The position numbers were made by a program, and so were the translations under genes. From Roseiarcus fermentans (lineage in GTDB: Bacteria; Pseudomonadota; Alphaproteobacteria; Rhizobiales; Beijerinckiaceae): a stretch of 64,000 nucleotides of DNA. The notes below the pieces were generated by a model that was not told the origin of the DNA, did no database searches, and saw only the letters and a program-made list of their open reading frames with translations. The number at the start of each line of letters is the position of its first letter. Position 1 is the stretch's first letter. Where the stretch lies: contig NZ_QNRK01000019.1 in assembly GCF_003315135.1 (NCBI RefSeq), positions 68,581-132,580 on the forward strand, given 5' to 3'. Below, in pieces: positions 1 through 11,603 of the stretch.

Positions 1-293
1 CTCGTTCCGGATAGTCCGATTGAGGAGAATTCCACTATCACATAGTGGCATATGACGTTACGCCTCTGACACGCCTCCCGAACATCGTGCCTTTGCTTCT
101 CGTCGATAGACGGCGCGTTTGCCGCTACCCGGCGATGCCTGGCTTTCCAGGCTAAGAAGTCGCCGGCGCCATGGGCGGGATGGTCCAGAGGCTATGGCGA
201 GGCGTCATCGACGTGCTGAAGAGAGCACAAATGGCGCTCGACTTGCCGTGGCTCGCCTTGCGGGCGAAACTCAGGCTTTGCGGTTGCACGCGG
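1..293. other. left flank of the insertion sequence, no gene seen
   Basis: This stretch carries only short open frames without a ribosome site or recognisable protein. No promoter box of the kind found elsewhere in the window is present. It is flanking DNA of the insertion sequence. Confidence 0.5.
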
Positions 294-296
294 TGT

Positions 297-438
297 AGCG
301 CGACAATCTGGATGGGAAAAAGCAGCGACAAACAGGATGGCTATTTTGGCGGTCGCGGCGAGGTGATGATTGTCGCGGCGCGACGATAACGCAAGCGCTA
401 TTTCGTTGAGAGATGGTCTGATTGTCGCGGCGCGACAA

Positions 439-465
<27 letters not shown>
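297..465. repeat. left-end subterminal repeats of the IS21 element
   Basis: Copies of the GATTGTCGCGC motif in either orientation lie at about 299-309, 368-387, 420-440 and 454-465. The copy at 420-440 is a near-perfect palindrome with 10-nt arms around one central base. IS21 transposases bind such reiterated end repeats, so these are probable IstA binding sites. The last copy lies inside the 3' end of istB. Confidence 0.65.
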
Positions 466-2893
<2,428 letters not shown>

Positions 2894-2939
2894 CATTCTC
2901 ATCCTGATTGTCGCGCCATTCTCATCCTGATTGTCGCGC
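2894..2939. repeat. two adjoining 23-bp direct repeats at the IS right end
   Basis: The 23-bp unit starting CATTCTCATCCTGATTGT occurs at 2894-2916 and again directly after it at 2917-2939. Each contains the ATTGTCGCG motif also reiterated at the left end, so these are likely right-end transposase binding repeats. Confidence 0.8.
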
Positions 2940-2942
2940 CGC

Positions 2943-2979
2943 AAGGGGCCGGCGACTCACGCGGAGTCGCCGGCCCCTT
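2943..2979. terminator. strong hairpin at the IS right border
   Basis: AAGGGGCCGGCGACTC at 2943-2958 pairs perfectly with 2964-2979 around a 5-nt loop. The 16-bp GC-rich stem lies directly outside the proposed IS end and has only a short T run after it. It may be a factor-independent terminator of the host DNA that the element inserted next to, or part of the target. Confidence 0.45.
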
Positions 2980-3060
2980 CTGGGGTCGCCCACCCTTGCG
3001 ATGAGATCGCTACAGGTCCAGCTTGCATCGACTACACTCTGCGAAGGAAACAGCAAAAAG

Positions 3061-3239
3061 ATGCCCAGAAAGAAGACCGCGCATCGCACTCCTTGGACAA
3101 AAGAGGACGTGCGCGAACTCAAGGTCCACTCGAAAGCGAGGACGCCGGGTCAAAGATCGCGAAGGCGATGAAGAGGACGGAAGGCGCCATCAGGCAAAAG
3201 GCGCTGGTGACAGGGATCGGCGTCGGGCATCGCCGCTAG
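3061..3239 (+). pseudogene. small Myb/SANT-like protein, frameshifted
   Basis: The reading starts MPRKKTAHRTPWTKEDVREL at 3061 and stays open to a stop near 3170. The expected continuation (SKIAKAMKRTEGAIRQKA) is found in another frame, ending at 3239. Together they form one protein of about 59 residues of a small family with a Trp-containing helix and an RTEGAxRQKA helix, resembling a single Myb/SANT-like DNA-binding repeat. The frames differ by a net -1 (or +2) near 3145-3155. Family assignment is from memory. A sequencing error would give the same picture. Confidence 0.6.
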
Positions 3240-3866
3240 CTGCGCAACTCGGGGGGCCGCGCAAGGCTGAACTGACTGCCGCGCGCCGCTTCTGTCTGCG
3301 GGCCTAGTTGCGGGCATCCCACAAACTTTGCGTACCGCGCACGATCTCGCAGCCGGAGCTCGATCTGAGAGACGACTGGCAGCGGGCGATGTCGCGTCTG
3401 GGGATACGCTGAGGCGCAACTCGACCCGGTTACCCGAAATGGTCCGCCGGTTCGCGGCGACCACTTAACACCGCTGACTCACTCGGTTGTTCGGGCCTCA
3501 CCCGAGGAGGACGTGCGACCAACAGGGCTTGTCATCGATATCACCTTTGTAAAGGTCGGCTCACGGCTCATTGCGACAAACCAGACCGAAGGGGCCAGGA
3601 TTAGCCAAAGCCAAAGCAGCGTCATCATCCTTTTTCTTCCCTCTGTGTCCAATCCGCAAAGCGCAGCCGATGAGGATAAATACGGGAGTAGATGAGGGAA
3701 GTTCCTTTCCGGCGACGAGAGGACGTCATCGAAATCGAGTTCGGCTCAGGGAGCACTCGCTTCGGCAGGTTCTTGTCGAACATGCTCGGATGCTCAAATA
3801 CGTGCGGTCCGCGGCCGACGGCGGCGGGATCGCCTCCGGCGCCGAGGGCGAGCCACACGGCGAAGC
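3240..3866. other. 627-bp stretch without a recognisable gene
   Basis: Short open frames here show no ribosome sites, no family motifs and no consistent codon pattern. No promoter box was seen. The stretch fits the decayed character of the first 6 kb. Confidence 0.5.
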
Positions 3867-4391
3867 TCATCGTTGGGTCTTCCCGCCTGCGAGGCGCATC
3901 GGCAGCACGAGCCGCAGCGAGTCGGGCAATCTGACGAACCCGTGCGCCGCGTAGAAGCCGGCCGCCGCTTCGTCGAGTGCGTCGACGACCACCATCGAGG
4001 ATCCCACGGTGCTGGCGCTCTCGAACGCCCGCTGCAGCGCATCTGCGAGAAGAACCGCACCCAGACGCTGTCCTTGGCGCTCCGTCGCCACGGCCAGTCG
4101 ACCGATCAAGGTCGCGCTCACGAGCGGATAGCGAGGGATGTGCTTTCGAGCCGCCTCTGGAACGTCGCCCTGCGACACCGCCATAGCGGCAAGGGTGTAG
4201 TAGCCCAGGATACGGGCCGGTTCGGCGACCTCGGTCAGGACGAACACGGCGTTCGCCTTCCGGCGGACGTCCTGCCCGGCTTGAGTCTTGAGATAGCGAT
4301 CCAGGCCTTCAGCGCCACAAGTGAAGCTGTCGCGATCATGCTGCTCGTCGAGGAGCGCGACCCGAAATTCCCCGGATCTCTTCTTGGCCAT
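3867..4391 (-). CDS. GNAT acetyltransferase toxin (TacT type)
   Basis: A 174-residue GNAT-fold N-acetyltransferase of the kind that forms type II toxins with DUF1778 antitoxins; known members acetylate the amino acid on charged tRNA and block translation. The acetyl-CoA loop is visible in TERQGQRLGAVLL and the C-terminal Tyr region in AAAGFYAAHGFVRL. The start ATG at 4391 follows directly on the antitoxin stop codon, implying one transcript with coupled translation. The length is normal for the family. The partner and layout support the toxin assignment; the target is inferred from the family. Confidence 0.85.
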   Translation of the reverse strand: MAKKRSGEFRVALLDEQHDRDSFTCGAEGLDRYLKTQAGQDVRRKANAVFVLTEVAEPARILGYYTLAAMAVSQGDVPEAARKHIPRYPLVSATLIGRLAVATERQGQRLGAVLLADALQRAFESASTVGSSMVVVDALDEAAAGFYAAHGFVRLPDSLRLVLPMRLAGGKTQR

Positions 4392-4688
4392 TCACCGGGC
4401 AACCCGGCGCTTATGATCCGCGAACGCCCGCTGCAATCGCTCGCTCGGGGCAGGGGGAGCGACCAGGACGTCGAAGAAGACAGCCCGGTCCCGTTCAGAC
4501 AGGACGAGCGTCTCATGCGCGGCGATAGTCCGCCGGGCGGCATCCGTAAGCGCCGTCATGCAGAAGTCCGTCAGCTTGCGTCGCTCGAGTTGGGCCGCCC
4601 GCTCGATCAGAGCCTTGGTCGGTTCGTCGACGCGAAAGCCGAGCCGCTCCTCTCGAAATCGCCGATCGCGCTTTGCTGTTGTGGCCAT
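4392..4688 (-). CDS. DUF1778 antitoxin (TacA type)
   Basis: A 98-residue protein with an N-terminal ribbon-helix-helix DNA-binding region (RLGFRVDEPTKALIERAAQL) followed by a C-terminal tail that wraps the toxin in known complexes. The ATG at 4688 is preceded by a GGAGG ribosome site. It precedes the GNAT toxin, the usual antitoxin-first order, and probably represses its own operon. A longer open frame to 4730 exists but lacks a ribosome site. Confidence 0.85.
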   Translation of the reverse strand: MATTAKRDRRFREERLGFRVDEPTKALIERAAQLERRKLTDFCMTALTDAARRTIAAHETLVLSERDRAVFFDVLVAPPAPSERLQRAFADHKRRVAR

Positions 4689-4944
4689 GGAACGCCTCCA
4701 GCCAAATATGTACGTCAAACGGACTAACATTTCAAGGCGCTGTCGATTGTCGTCGTCCCGCAGGTCATCGGTTCTCGCCGGGCAAATCGCTCAAGCATCT
4801 CGGCCCGGCCGCCTCGGGCCGAGCGATGAGAGTTCGAGCAGGCCCGCGCAGCTGGTAGCGATGTCAAACTGGGCGATTCTTCCTCTTCTCAAAAAAACGT
4901 GGCTGATCCGATTACGCACAAGAGCCGGCGAAAGGAGTGTGCAG

Positions 4945-5341
4945 ATGCCGATGATCCAACTTATCTACGCCTCACGCCCGTTCGATTTCGACGAAGGCAC
5001 CCTCGTCGCAATCCTGACGGTTGCGCGAAGCGCAACAATCGCGATGGCATTACCGGGGCGCTGATCTGCCGCAGCGATTTGTATCTGCAGTTGCTCAAGG
5101 ACCGCGAGAAAAGGTCGACACTTCGTATCAACGAATCCAGAGGGATCGTCGTCACCTGGAGGTCAAACTGCTCTGCCGCCGCAACGTTACCGAGAGACTG
5201 TTTCCGGGCTGGGCGATGCGCAACGATCCCGCGCGATCGTGGATGTGGAACCAGGCGGAGGTGGATGCCGACGCAATCAATCGCGCGACGGAGGCTGAGG
5301 CCGTCGCAATTTTTGAGCGCCTGGCCCGCGAACCCGCCTGA
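4945..5341 (+). pseudogene. BLUF-domain blue-light photoreceptor, two frameshifts
   Basis: The start at 4945 has a GGAG ribosome site and reads MPMIQLIYASRPFDFDEGTL, the first strand of a BLUF domain with its flavin-facing Tyr. The next part, RNNRDGITGALICRSDLYLQ, contains the conserved Asn and Gln of the flavin site but is in a second frame after a shift near 5030. The rest (PREKVDTSYQRIQRD, then RLFPGWAMRNDP) is in a third frame after a shift near 5100 and ends at a normal stop at 5341. Each shift fits loss of one base. The whole BLUF fold is present in pieces, about 130 residues. It is either a recent pseudogene or two sequencing errors. Confidence 0.8.
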
Positions 5342-5435
5342 CAGACGCCGCTATTGCGGCTCGGTCGCTTTGCGCTCCGCCATACAGAGCCTTGGCGCAC
5401 TCCGCTCAATCGACGTCCGCCAACTTCAGCTCGTG

Positions 5436-6246
5436 CTACCAGCCGTAACCCGGCCAGCCGAAATGGCGGTGTAATTGTTGCTCGCTGAGTTGGTCCTCCA
5501 GGGCCAGCGGATCCCAGGACGGGGCGGATTTCACCTTATCGCGCGTGACCTCGACATTGACTCGATGTTCGGACCAGTCGATGTCTTTCACCGCAAACGG
5601 CGCAAGTCGGACATGCTTTCCCGGCCACCAGTCCCGGGTAGCAATGACGAGATAGCGGATGTCCCATTTAACGTCGTCGGCCAAGGAGATTCTCCACGTG
5701 GCCGAGGTCGCCGTCCGTTGCGTGGACGTGATAGCCGTTGACAGAAGCGACACTGCGAAGATGCGGATCGCCCTCGCTGCGATGGCTTTCCCTATCTGAC
5801 TCCTGACGCGCTGCGTTCTCCGAAAAGATCAGCGGCTGCAAAAGCGGCGCAGCGATGTCGCTTGCGCCAAAGTACGTCGATCCCCACGCTGGATCCCATC
5901 CATAATGGTCGTAGACGTCGGACTCCATTTGCTTCGTCACCGGCTCATCTTGGCGCGCATCCGGGCCGGCCTCGATCTGCTCCTTGGTCAGCCGAACGGA
6001 CACGACCAGCGTGTCTCCCGTACTCATCATTGGCAGAACGCGCTTTACCGGAAGGGCGAGGTCCAACGGAGCGATTGCCGAGGGATGGACCAATATCTGT
6101 CGACCGGGCAACCAGTGTCCGGTGTCAACGACCATCCAGCGGACTTTCCAACTGCGGTCGTCGAACAGGAGGTCCTTGACAGAGCCGGCGAGTCCGTCCC
6201 CTGCCCGCACGGGGCATCCGCGTAAACCACTAGCGGCAAACAACAT
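5436..6246 (-). pseudogene. two-domain PRC-barrel protein, frameshifted
   Basis: The ATG at 6246 follows an AGGAGG ribosome site. The first PRC-barrel domain (GSVKDLLFDDRSWKVRWMVV, then GHWLPGRQILVHP) is intact. The second begins NGYHVHATDGDLGHVENLL and then meets a stop at 5668. The same domain continues in the next frame as LADDVKWDIRYLVIATRDWW to a stop at 5436. One extra base near 5680-5690 explains the break. PRC-barrel proteins of this two-domain type are common in alphaproteobacterial stress clusters; their ligand is not known. The joined protein would be about 270 residues. Confidence 0.75.
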
Positions 6247-6519
6247 GGTACGGGTCCCTCCTGATAGCGCCCTCGTGGGTTTTAACTGGCGGCGACGGGC
6301 GGAGGACGGCATGTGACCCATCGTATCTGGCGATGAGGGTTTTCTCATGAGAAGATCGGTCGAGGGCTGGCCCTAATTGGGTCGGTCAAGCCTTTCTGAC
6401 GGCGCAAACCCGATTTCAATCGGCCCGGAATGATCGCTCGCGCCGGGGTTGGTGATCGGGACCCCGTGGCGGACGACCACGGCCGTCCGCCACGCAGCCG
6501 AGGACAAGCTCCCGCGACG

Positions 6520-6909
6520 TTAGATTTGCGCGGTCTTCTGCATCGAATCGAACTGCTTTTTCACAGGAGCGAAGGCGGCAGTAAAAACGGAAGTGGTCAA
6601 CTGAGCTATTAGACGACTATCGCTGACGGCGGCTTCGACGCCGTCCTTGATGAGTTTCTGCTGCAACTCGATGAACTCTGTCGGGCTTTTGACGGCGGAT
6701 ATCGCCTGAATCGCGGTGGTCAGATTCTTGGCGTTTTTTGTCGCCAGTTCCTGATACGCTTTTGTCAACTCCTGAAGAGCTGCCCTCGATGCATTGCCGC
6801 TCTCGGTCAGAGCCGCGGCGCCGCCTTTCATGACGGCTTCTGCAGCCCGGCTGCTCTTGGCGATCTCGGCATTGGTTTTGGCGATGTTCTCAACGATCGG
6901 ATTGGCCAT
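6520..6909 (-). CDS. phasin, polyhydroxyalkanoate granule protein
   Basis: A 129-residue phasin_2-type protein that coats polyhydroxybutyrate granules. It is almost wholly helical and rich in Ala, Lys and Gln, with the family segments MANPIVENIAKTNAEIAKSS and ALQELTKAYQELATKNAKNL and the C-terminal FAPVKKQFDSMQK. The ATG at 6909 has an AAGGAC ribosome site and matches the usual N-terminus; a longer open frame would run into the promoter. A promoter box at 6978-6995 points into the gene. No polymerase or depolymerase gene is nearby. Confidence 0.88.
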   Translation of the reverse strand: MANPIVENIAKTNAEIAKSSRAAEAVMKGGAAALTESGNASRAALQELTKAYQELATKNAKNLTTAIQAISAVKSPTEFIELQQKLIKDGVEAAVSDSRLIAQLTTSVFTAAFAPVKKQFDSMQKTAQI

Positions 6910-6977
6910 AGCTGGACGTCCTTCAATAACAGGGCCGGTTTCGACCCCCGACGCTAACGTGCGGCGAAAAGGCTGCA

Positions 6978-6995
6978 AGACTCGGAAACTACCCA
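6978..6995 (-). promoter_or_regulatory. FixJ-like box 1, upstream of phasin
   Basis: Reads TGGGTAGTTTCCGAGTCT, identical to the box at 21153. It ends 68 bp before the phasin start. A -10-like TAGCGT lies at 6956-6951, 25 nt after the TTCCGA core. Confidence 0.8.
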
Positions 6996-7149
6996 CTCCC
7001 GGTCCGCGACGCCGAGGTCAGGTCGCCCGGCCTTAGCGTGTTGAAGACCTGCGCCCATGGCGCCGGGGCTTCGCTCGACACCGTGGACGGTCGTTCCCTC
7101 GGGCGTCGAAGCCGTCCGCAACTTCGCAAATGCCGTTTCCAAGGACGGC

Positions 7150-7167
7150 TGGGTACTTTCCGAGCCT
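7150..7167 (+). promoter_or_regulatory. FixJ-like box 2, upstream of the first triple-BON gene
   Basis: Reads TGGGTACTTTCCGAGCCT. It ends 83 bp before the start at 7251. A -10-like TAACGG is at 7190-7195, 26 nt after the core. It forms a divergent pair with box 1, about 155 bp away. Confidence 0.78.
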
Positions 7168-7250
7168 ATCCATGCGCCGTCGCCCTTCGTAACGGATTTA
7201 GGGGTGAGCTTATGCCACGTCATCGATCCGATCTCGAACAGGAGAAGGCC

Positions 7251-7898
7251 ATGTCTGACGACCAGCGCCTAAAACAGGCCGTGCTCGACGAGCTGCAGTG
7301 GGAGCCGAGCGTAAATGCCGCCCATATCGGAGTCGCCGCGAAAAACGGCATCGTAACGCTTATGGGGCACGTCGAAAATTTCGCTGAGAAATCCGCAGCG
7401 GAGAGGGCGGCGCGTCGGGTCAACGAGGTCAGGTCTGTCGCCGAGGAAATCGAGGTCCGGCTGCCCTTCAATGTCAAACACGGCGATGAGGAAATCGCCT
7501 CCGCGGTAGCCAATCGGTTGCAATGGGACTCAGCATTTCCAAAGGGGGCCGTGAAGGCGAAGGTCGAAAAAGGTTGGGTCACCTTGACCGGCGAAGTCGA
7601 CTGGCACTACCAGCAAGACGCCGCCGAAAACGACGTTCGCAGGCTCTGGGGCGTCACCGGGGTTTCCAACGATATCGCCATCAAGCCGAAGCCGAACGCA
7701 TCCAACATTCGCGACAATATCATGGTCGCATTGGACCGGTCATGGGTCGACCGTGCAACGATCGACGTGACCGCCGAGGGTGGGAAGGTGACGCTGAGCG
7801 GCACAGTCGACACATCGTTCGAACGGGAGGAAGCAGGCTCTACCGCCTGGGCCGCACCAGGAACGACCTCTGTGCAGAACGACATCACCGTCAGCTGA
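7251..7898 (+). CDS. triple BON-domain protein (first copy)
   Basis: A 215-residue protein made of three BON domains, each with the pattern of a helix followed by a V(T)LxGxV strand: NGIVTLMGHVENFAEKSAAE, then KGWVTLTGEVDWHYQQDAAE, then GGKVTLSGTVDTSFEREEAG. BON domains are thought to bind membranes or lipids and are linked to osmotic and envelope stress. No signal peptide is visible, so it is cytoplasmic or peripheral. The ATG at 7251 has an AGGAGAAGG ribosome site. A paralogue with the same architecture is at 50122-50775. Confidence 0.88.
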   Translation: MSDDQRLKQAVLDELQWEPSVNAAHIGVAAKNGIVTLMGHVENFAEKSAAERAARRVNEVRSVAEEIEVRLPFNVKHGDEEIASAVANRLQWDSAFPKGAVKAKVEKGWVTLTGEVDWHYQQDAAENDVRRLWGVTGVSNDIAIKPKPNASNIRDNIMVALDRSWVDRATIDVTAEGGKVTLSGTVDTSFEREEAGSTAWAAPGTTSVQNDITVS

Positions 7899-7909
7899 AG
7901 AGCTTATTT

Positions 7910-7938
7910 CCCGCCAACTATCGAACCCGGTTGGCGGG
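7910..7938. terminator. hairpin after the first BON gene
   Basis: CCCGCCAAC at 7910-7918 pairs with GTTGGCGGG at 7930-7938 across an 11-nt loop, 12 bp after the BON stop codon. There is no T run, so termination may be partial and the dehydrogenase genes may still be read from box 2. Confidence 0.4.
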
Positions 7939-8038
7939 CGGGACAACTGCAGATGCTCGCCCGGCCACCACTCCCTGACGCGAGCCATCGAACGCACTTG
8001 AGTCAATGCGGCTCCGGCAGGAGCCTGAGGGCAATTTG

Positions 8039-9022
8039 ATGAAGGCGATGGTGCTCAAAAAGCCGCACACGCCGCTCGAATGGACGGAGCTGGCCGACCC
8101 GCATCCCGGCCCCGGCGAGATCAGAGTGCATGTGCTCGCCTGCGGCGTCTGCCGCACAGACTTGCATGTGGTCGACGGCGAGTTGCCGAACGCCAAGTCG
8201 CCGATCATCCCTGGCCACGAGATCGTCGGACGGATCGATGAGATCGGGAAAGGCGTCACGAGTTTGAGGGTAGGGGAGAGGGTCGGCATTCCATGGCTCG
8301 GCCACGTCGATGGCGCGTGTCCGTATTGCCTGGAGCACCAGGAGAACCTGTGCGACCACCCCCTGTTCACCGGCTACACGCGCGACGGGGGCTACGCTAC
8401 CGCGGCGATCGCCGATGCGCGATTTGCGTTTCCCCTCGGCGAGACGGGAAGCGACGTCGAGCTCGCGCCTCTGTTATGCGCCGGCTTGATCGGCTGGCGC
8501 TCTCTGAGGATAGCGGGCAAGGGCAGGAAGCTCGGAATCTACGGCTTCGGCGCCGCCGGGCACATTGTGGCGCAGGTCGCCAGATGGCAAGGCCGGGAGG
8601 TGTTCGCCTTCACCCGGCCTGGAGACGTCGGCACACAGGAGTTCGCCAAGAGCCTTGGCGCAGTGTGGGCGGGCGGGTCCGACGAGACGCCGCCCGAGAA
8701 GCTGGACGCAGCGATCATCTATGCGACCGTCGGCGCTCTGGCGCCGCTGGCGCTCAAGGCGGTCCGAAAGGGCTCGCGTGCCGTCTGCGCCGGAATTCAC
8801 ATGAGCGATATCCCCAGCTTTCCCTATGAGGTCCTGTGGGAAGAGCGGCAGCTAGTCTCCGTCGCCAACCTGACACGGCAGGACGGGATCGATTTTCTTG
8901 CGCAGGCTCCCCAGATCGGCATCGCCGTCAAAACGACGACCTACCCTCTTCAGGAGGCCAATCAGGCGTTGGCCGATCTGCGGGCCGGCAAGTTCGACGG
9001 AGCCGCGGTGCTGATACCGTGA
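8039..9022 (+). CDS. zinc-dependent alcohol dehydrogenase (AdhA/CAD2-like)
   Basis: A 327-residue medium-chain dehydrogenase that would interconvert alcohols and aldehydes with NAD(P). Catalytic zinc ligands are visible in ACGVCRTDLH and PGHEIVG, and the Rossmann motif in GIYGFGAAGH. The structural-zinc loop is odd: DGACPYCLEHQENLC has three Cys, with Asp where the first of the usual four stands, so this zinc may be lost or bound differently. MKAMVLKKP is the usual family start; an in-frame extension to 8006 is less likely. It precedes an aldehyde dehydrogenase by 100 bp, suggesting alcohol to aldehyde to acid in one operon. Confidence 0.88.
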   Translation: MKAMVLKKPHTPLEWTELADPHPGPGEIRVHVLACGVCRTDLHVVDGELPNAKSPIIPGHEIVGRIDEIGKGVTSLRVGERVGIPWLGHVDGACPYCLEHQENLCDHPLFTGYTRDGGYATAAIADARFAFPLGETGSDVELAPLLCAGLIGWRSLRIAGKGRKLGIYGFGAAGHIVAQVARWQGREVFAFTRPGDVGTQEFAKSLGAVWAGGSDETPPEKLDAAIIYATVGALAPLALKAVRKGSRAVCAGIHMSDIPSFPYEVLWEERQLVSVANLTRQDGIDFLAQAPQIGIAVKTTTYPLQEANQALADLRAGKFDGAAVLIP

Positions 9023-9122
9023 ATTCCTGCCTGCGCCGACGACACGATTCGCCACGCCGACGCTCAAAGTCGCCAAAAGCCTGATCGCGCGGCCCCGCGC
9101 GATAAAACGGAAGGGTAAAGCC

Positions 9123-10505
9123 ATGAGCTACCAAAGCGTCAACCCCGCTGACGGCAAAGTGCTGAAGACTTTCGAGGAACTGACCGACAAAGAACTCGAG
9201 GGCAAGATTGCAGCCGCTGCGGGGTGCTTCGACACCTGGAAGCGCAAGACGTACCGAGAACGAGCGAAAATCGTCGCCAAGGCAGCGGCCCTCATGCACG
9301 AGAGGGTCGAGGAACTGGCGCACGTCATGACGCTCGAGATGGGCAAGCGCATCCATGAGGCGCGCGGAGAGGTCGAATTCAGCGCGACCATCCTCGCCTA
9401 CTACGCCAAGAACGCCGAGCGCTTCCTGGCGGATGTCGAACTCCATCCGGGTCTTGGCGAGGGCCATATGGAGATGAGCCCGCTCGGCGTCATTTTCTGC
9501 GTCGAGCCTTGGAACTTTCCGTACTACCAACTCGCCCGCGTCGCCGGTCCGCATCTGATGGCGGGCAACGTCCTGTTGGTGAAGCATGCCGGGATCGTGC
9601 CGCAATGCGGGATCGCCTTTGAGAGGCTTTGGGTCGAGGCGGGCGCCCCCGTCGGGCTCTACACCAATCTTCTGATCTCGCATGATCAGTCCGATCGGGT
9701 CGTGGACGACTCCCGGATCAAGGGCGTAGCCCTGACCGGCAGCGTCGCAGCAGGCCAGAGCATCGCGGCGAGAGCAGGACAGAACCTGAAGCCCTCGTCG
9801 ATGGAACTCGGCGGCAGCGACGCCTTCATCGTCCTCGATGACGCCGATCTCGAACATGCGATCAAGTGGGCTGTTTGGGGGCGCATGTACAACACCGGGC
9901 AAACCTGCTGCGCGGCAAAGCGGTTCATCGTTGTCGACAGCCTCGCGGACACGTTTTTGGAGAAATTCAAGACGGCGCTCGCGGCCCTGAACCCGGGAGA
10001 TCCGCTGGACGAGAAGACGACTCTCGGCCCGTTGTCGTCGGAATCGGCGCTAATCGACCTCTTGAAGCAGGTCGAAACAGCGGTCTCCCACGGCGCGAGA
10101 GTCCTGATTGGCGGCAAGCGCTTCGAGCGCCCCGGATCGTTCATGCAGCCGACGATTCTGACGGACGTCAAGCCAGAGAACCCAGCCTTCCGTGACGAGT
10201 TCTTTGGCCCAGTCGCAATGTTCTTCAGGGTCAAAGACGAGGACGCGGCGATTGCGCTCGCCAATGACTCCGACTTCGGATTGGGCGGCTCCGTCTTCAC
10301 CAAGGACCTTGCGCGCGGCAAGCGGGTGGCGAGCCGGATCGAGACGGGCATGGTGTTCATCAACAACATATCTTGGTCCGACGCCGAATTGCCGTTCGGC
10401 GGCATCAACCACTCCGGATACGGCCGCGAACTCGGCGACATGGGCATCCAGCAGTTCGTGAACAAGAAGCTGGTCCGCCATGTCGAGGCCGAAGCGCCTG
10501 TGTGA
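9123..10505 (+). CDS. NAD(P)-dependent succinate-semialdehyde dehydrogenase family
   Basis: A 460-residue aldehyde dehydrogenase of the Sad/YneI-like branch, oxidising succinate semialdehyde or related aldehydes. The general base Glu is in SSMELGGSDAFIV and the catalytic Cys at about residue 262 in GQTCCAAKR. The cofactor region EPWNFPYYQLARV is intact and the length is normal. The start at 9123 is preceded by GGAAGGGTAAAGCC. It follows the alcohol dehydrogenase, and a broken 2-hydroxyacid dehydrogenase comes next. The exact substrate is inferred from similarity. Confidence 0.88.
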   Translation: MSYQSVNPADGKVLKTFEELTDKELEGKIAAAAGCFDTWKRKTYRERAKIVAKAAALMHERVEELAHVMTLEMGKRIHEARGEVEFSATILAYYAKNAERFLADVELHPGLGEGHMEMSPLGVIFCVEPWNFPYYQLARVAGPHLMAGNVLLVKHAGIVPQCGIAFERLWVEAGAPVGLYTNLLISHDQSDRVVDDSRIKGVALTGSVAAGQSIAARAGQNLKPSSMELGGSDAFIVLDDADLEHAIKWAVWGRMYNTGQTCCAAKRFIVVDSLADTFLEKFKTALAALNPGDPLDEKTTLGPLSSESALIDLLKQVETAVSHGARVLIGGKRFERPGSFMQPTILTDVKPENPAFRDEFFGPVAMFFRVKDEDAAIALANDSDFGLGGSVFTKDLARGKRVASRIETGMVFINNISWSDAELPFGGINHSGYGRELGDMGIQQFVNKKLVRHVEAEAPV

Positions 10506-10632
10506 AGCGAGGACGCCCTGCCGGCGCGCTTATAGACGCGCTGCGGCGCTCGTCGTCGCGATCGATGTGCGACCCAATGATCCGGACGGCGTCAAGTTCT
10601 GCCACGCCGCTCCACGCGAAGAGGAGGTCCCC

Positions 10633-11603
10633 ATCACAACAAAGATTGCAATCCTCGATGATTGGCAAGACGTCGCGCGGAGCAGCGCCGATTGGTCGAA
10701 ACTGGCCGCTCGCGCCGATTTGGTGTTCTTCGCCGAGGCTTTTGCAACGGAGGACGAAGCTGCCGTCGCGCTCGCGGATTTCGACATTCTTCTCACGATG
10801 CGGGAGCGCACGGCCTTTCCGGAAACACTCCTCTTTCGTCTACCCAAACTGCGCATGATCAGCGTCACCGGCGCTTCCAATGCGCTGCTGGACGTCACGG
10901 CTTGCACTCGTAGGAGTATCACGGTCTGCAACACGGCCGGTGCTCCCGGCGCGCCCTTCGCGACGGCCGAACTGGCGCTTGGCCTGTTGATCGCCGCGGC
11001 CCGCGCCATCCCGACAGCTGATAGGACCATGCGCGCCGGCGGCTTCCAACGCGGCGTGCCCGTGGGCTTAGGCCTCGCCGGCAAGATCCTCGGCATCGTG
11101 GGACTCGGGCGCCTCGGCGCCCGCATGGCGCGATACGCAGCGGCGCTCGACATGAACGTGATCGCCTGGAGTCCGAACCTGACCGAAACCAAGGCTCGTG
11201 AGGCCGGCGCCCGCCTCGTCAGCAAATCGAATCTCATCGCCAGTTCGGACGCCATCTCCGTGCACATGGTGCTCTCGCCTCGAACCCGCGGCATCATCGG
11301 GGCCGAGGATGTTGGGCGAATGAAGCAGGGCGCCATTCTGATCAACACCTCGCGGGCCCTTTGATCGACGAGCCCGGTCTCATCGCCGCCGTCAAAGCTG
11401 GCAAGATCATTGCAGCGCTCGACGTTTACGACAAAGAGCCGCTACCCTTGGACCATCCTTTTCGCGGTTCAGGTCATACGCTGCTTACGCCCCATCTTGG
11501 GTACGGGGTCGCCGAGACATGGCACGATTTCTATCCTCGGAGCGTCGAGAATGCCGAGGCCTTCCTGGATGGCAAACCTATCCGGGTTTTGAACCCGCCA
11601 TAG
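10633..11603 (+). pseudogene. D-2-hydroxyacid dehydrogenase, lost start codon and frameshift
   Basis: A GAGGAGG ribosome site at 10621-10627 is followed not by ATG but by ATC at 10633, then TTKIAILDDWQDVA, the usual N-terminus. The NAD-binding motif GIVGLGRLGARMA is intact. At about 11354 the expected INTSRGPLIDEPGLI is broken: the frame reads INTSRAL then a stop, and one missing base restores SRGPLIDEP in the next frame, which continues to 11603 with LDVYDKEPLP and TPHLGYGVAE. Two independent lesions make a real pseudogene more likely than sequencing error. It may once have reduced or oxidised a 2-hydroxyacid such as glycerate or glyoxylate. Confidence 0.85.

Noticed and set aside
3513..3954. 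Several short open frames between the Myb-like pseudogene and the toxin gene
   Set aside because: No ribosome site, inconsistent codon use and overlapping frames; treated as non-coding.
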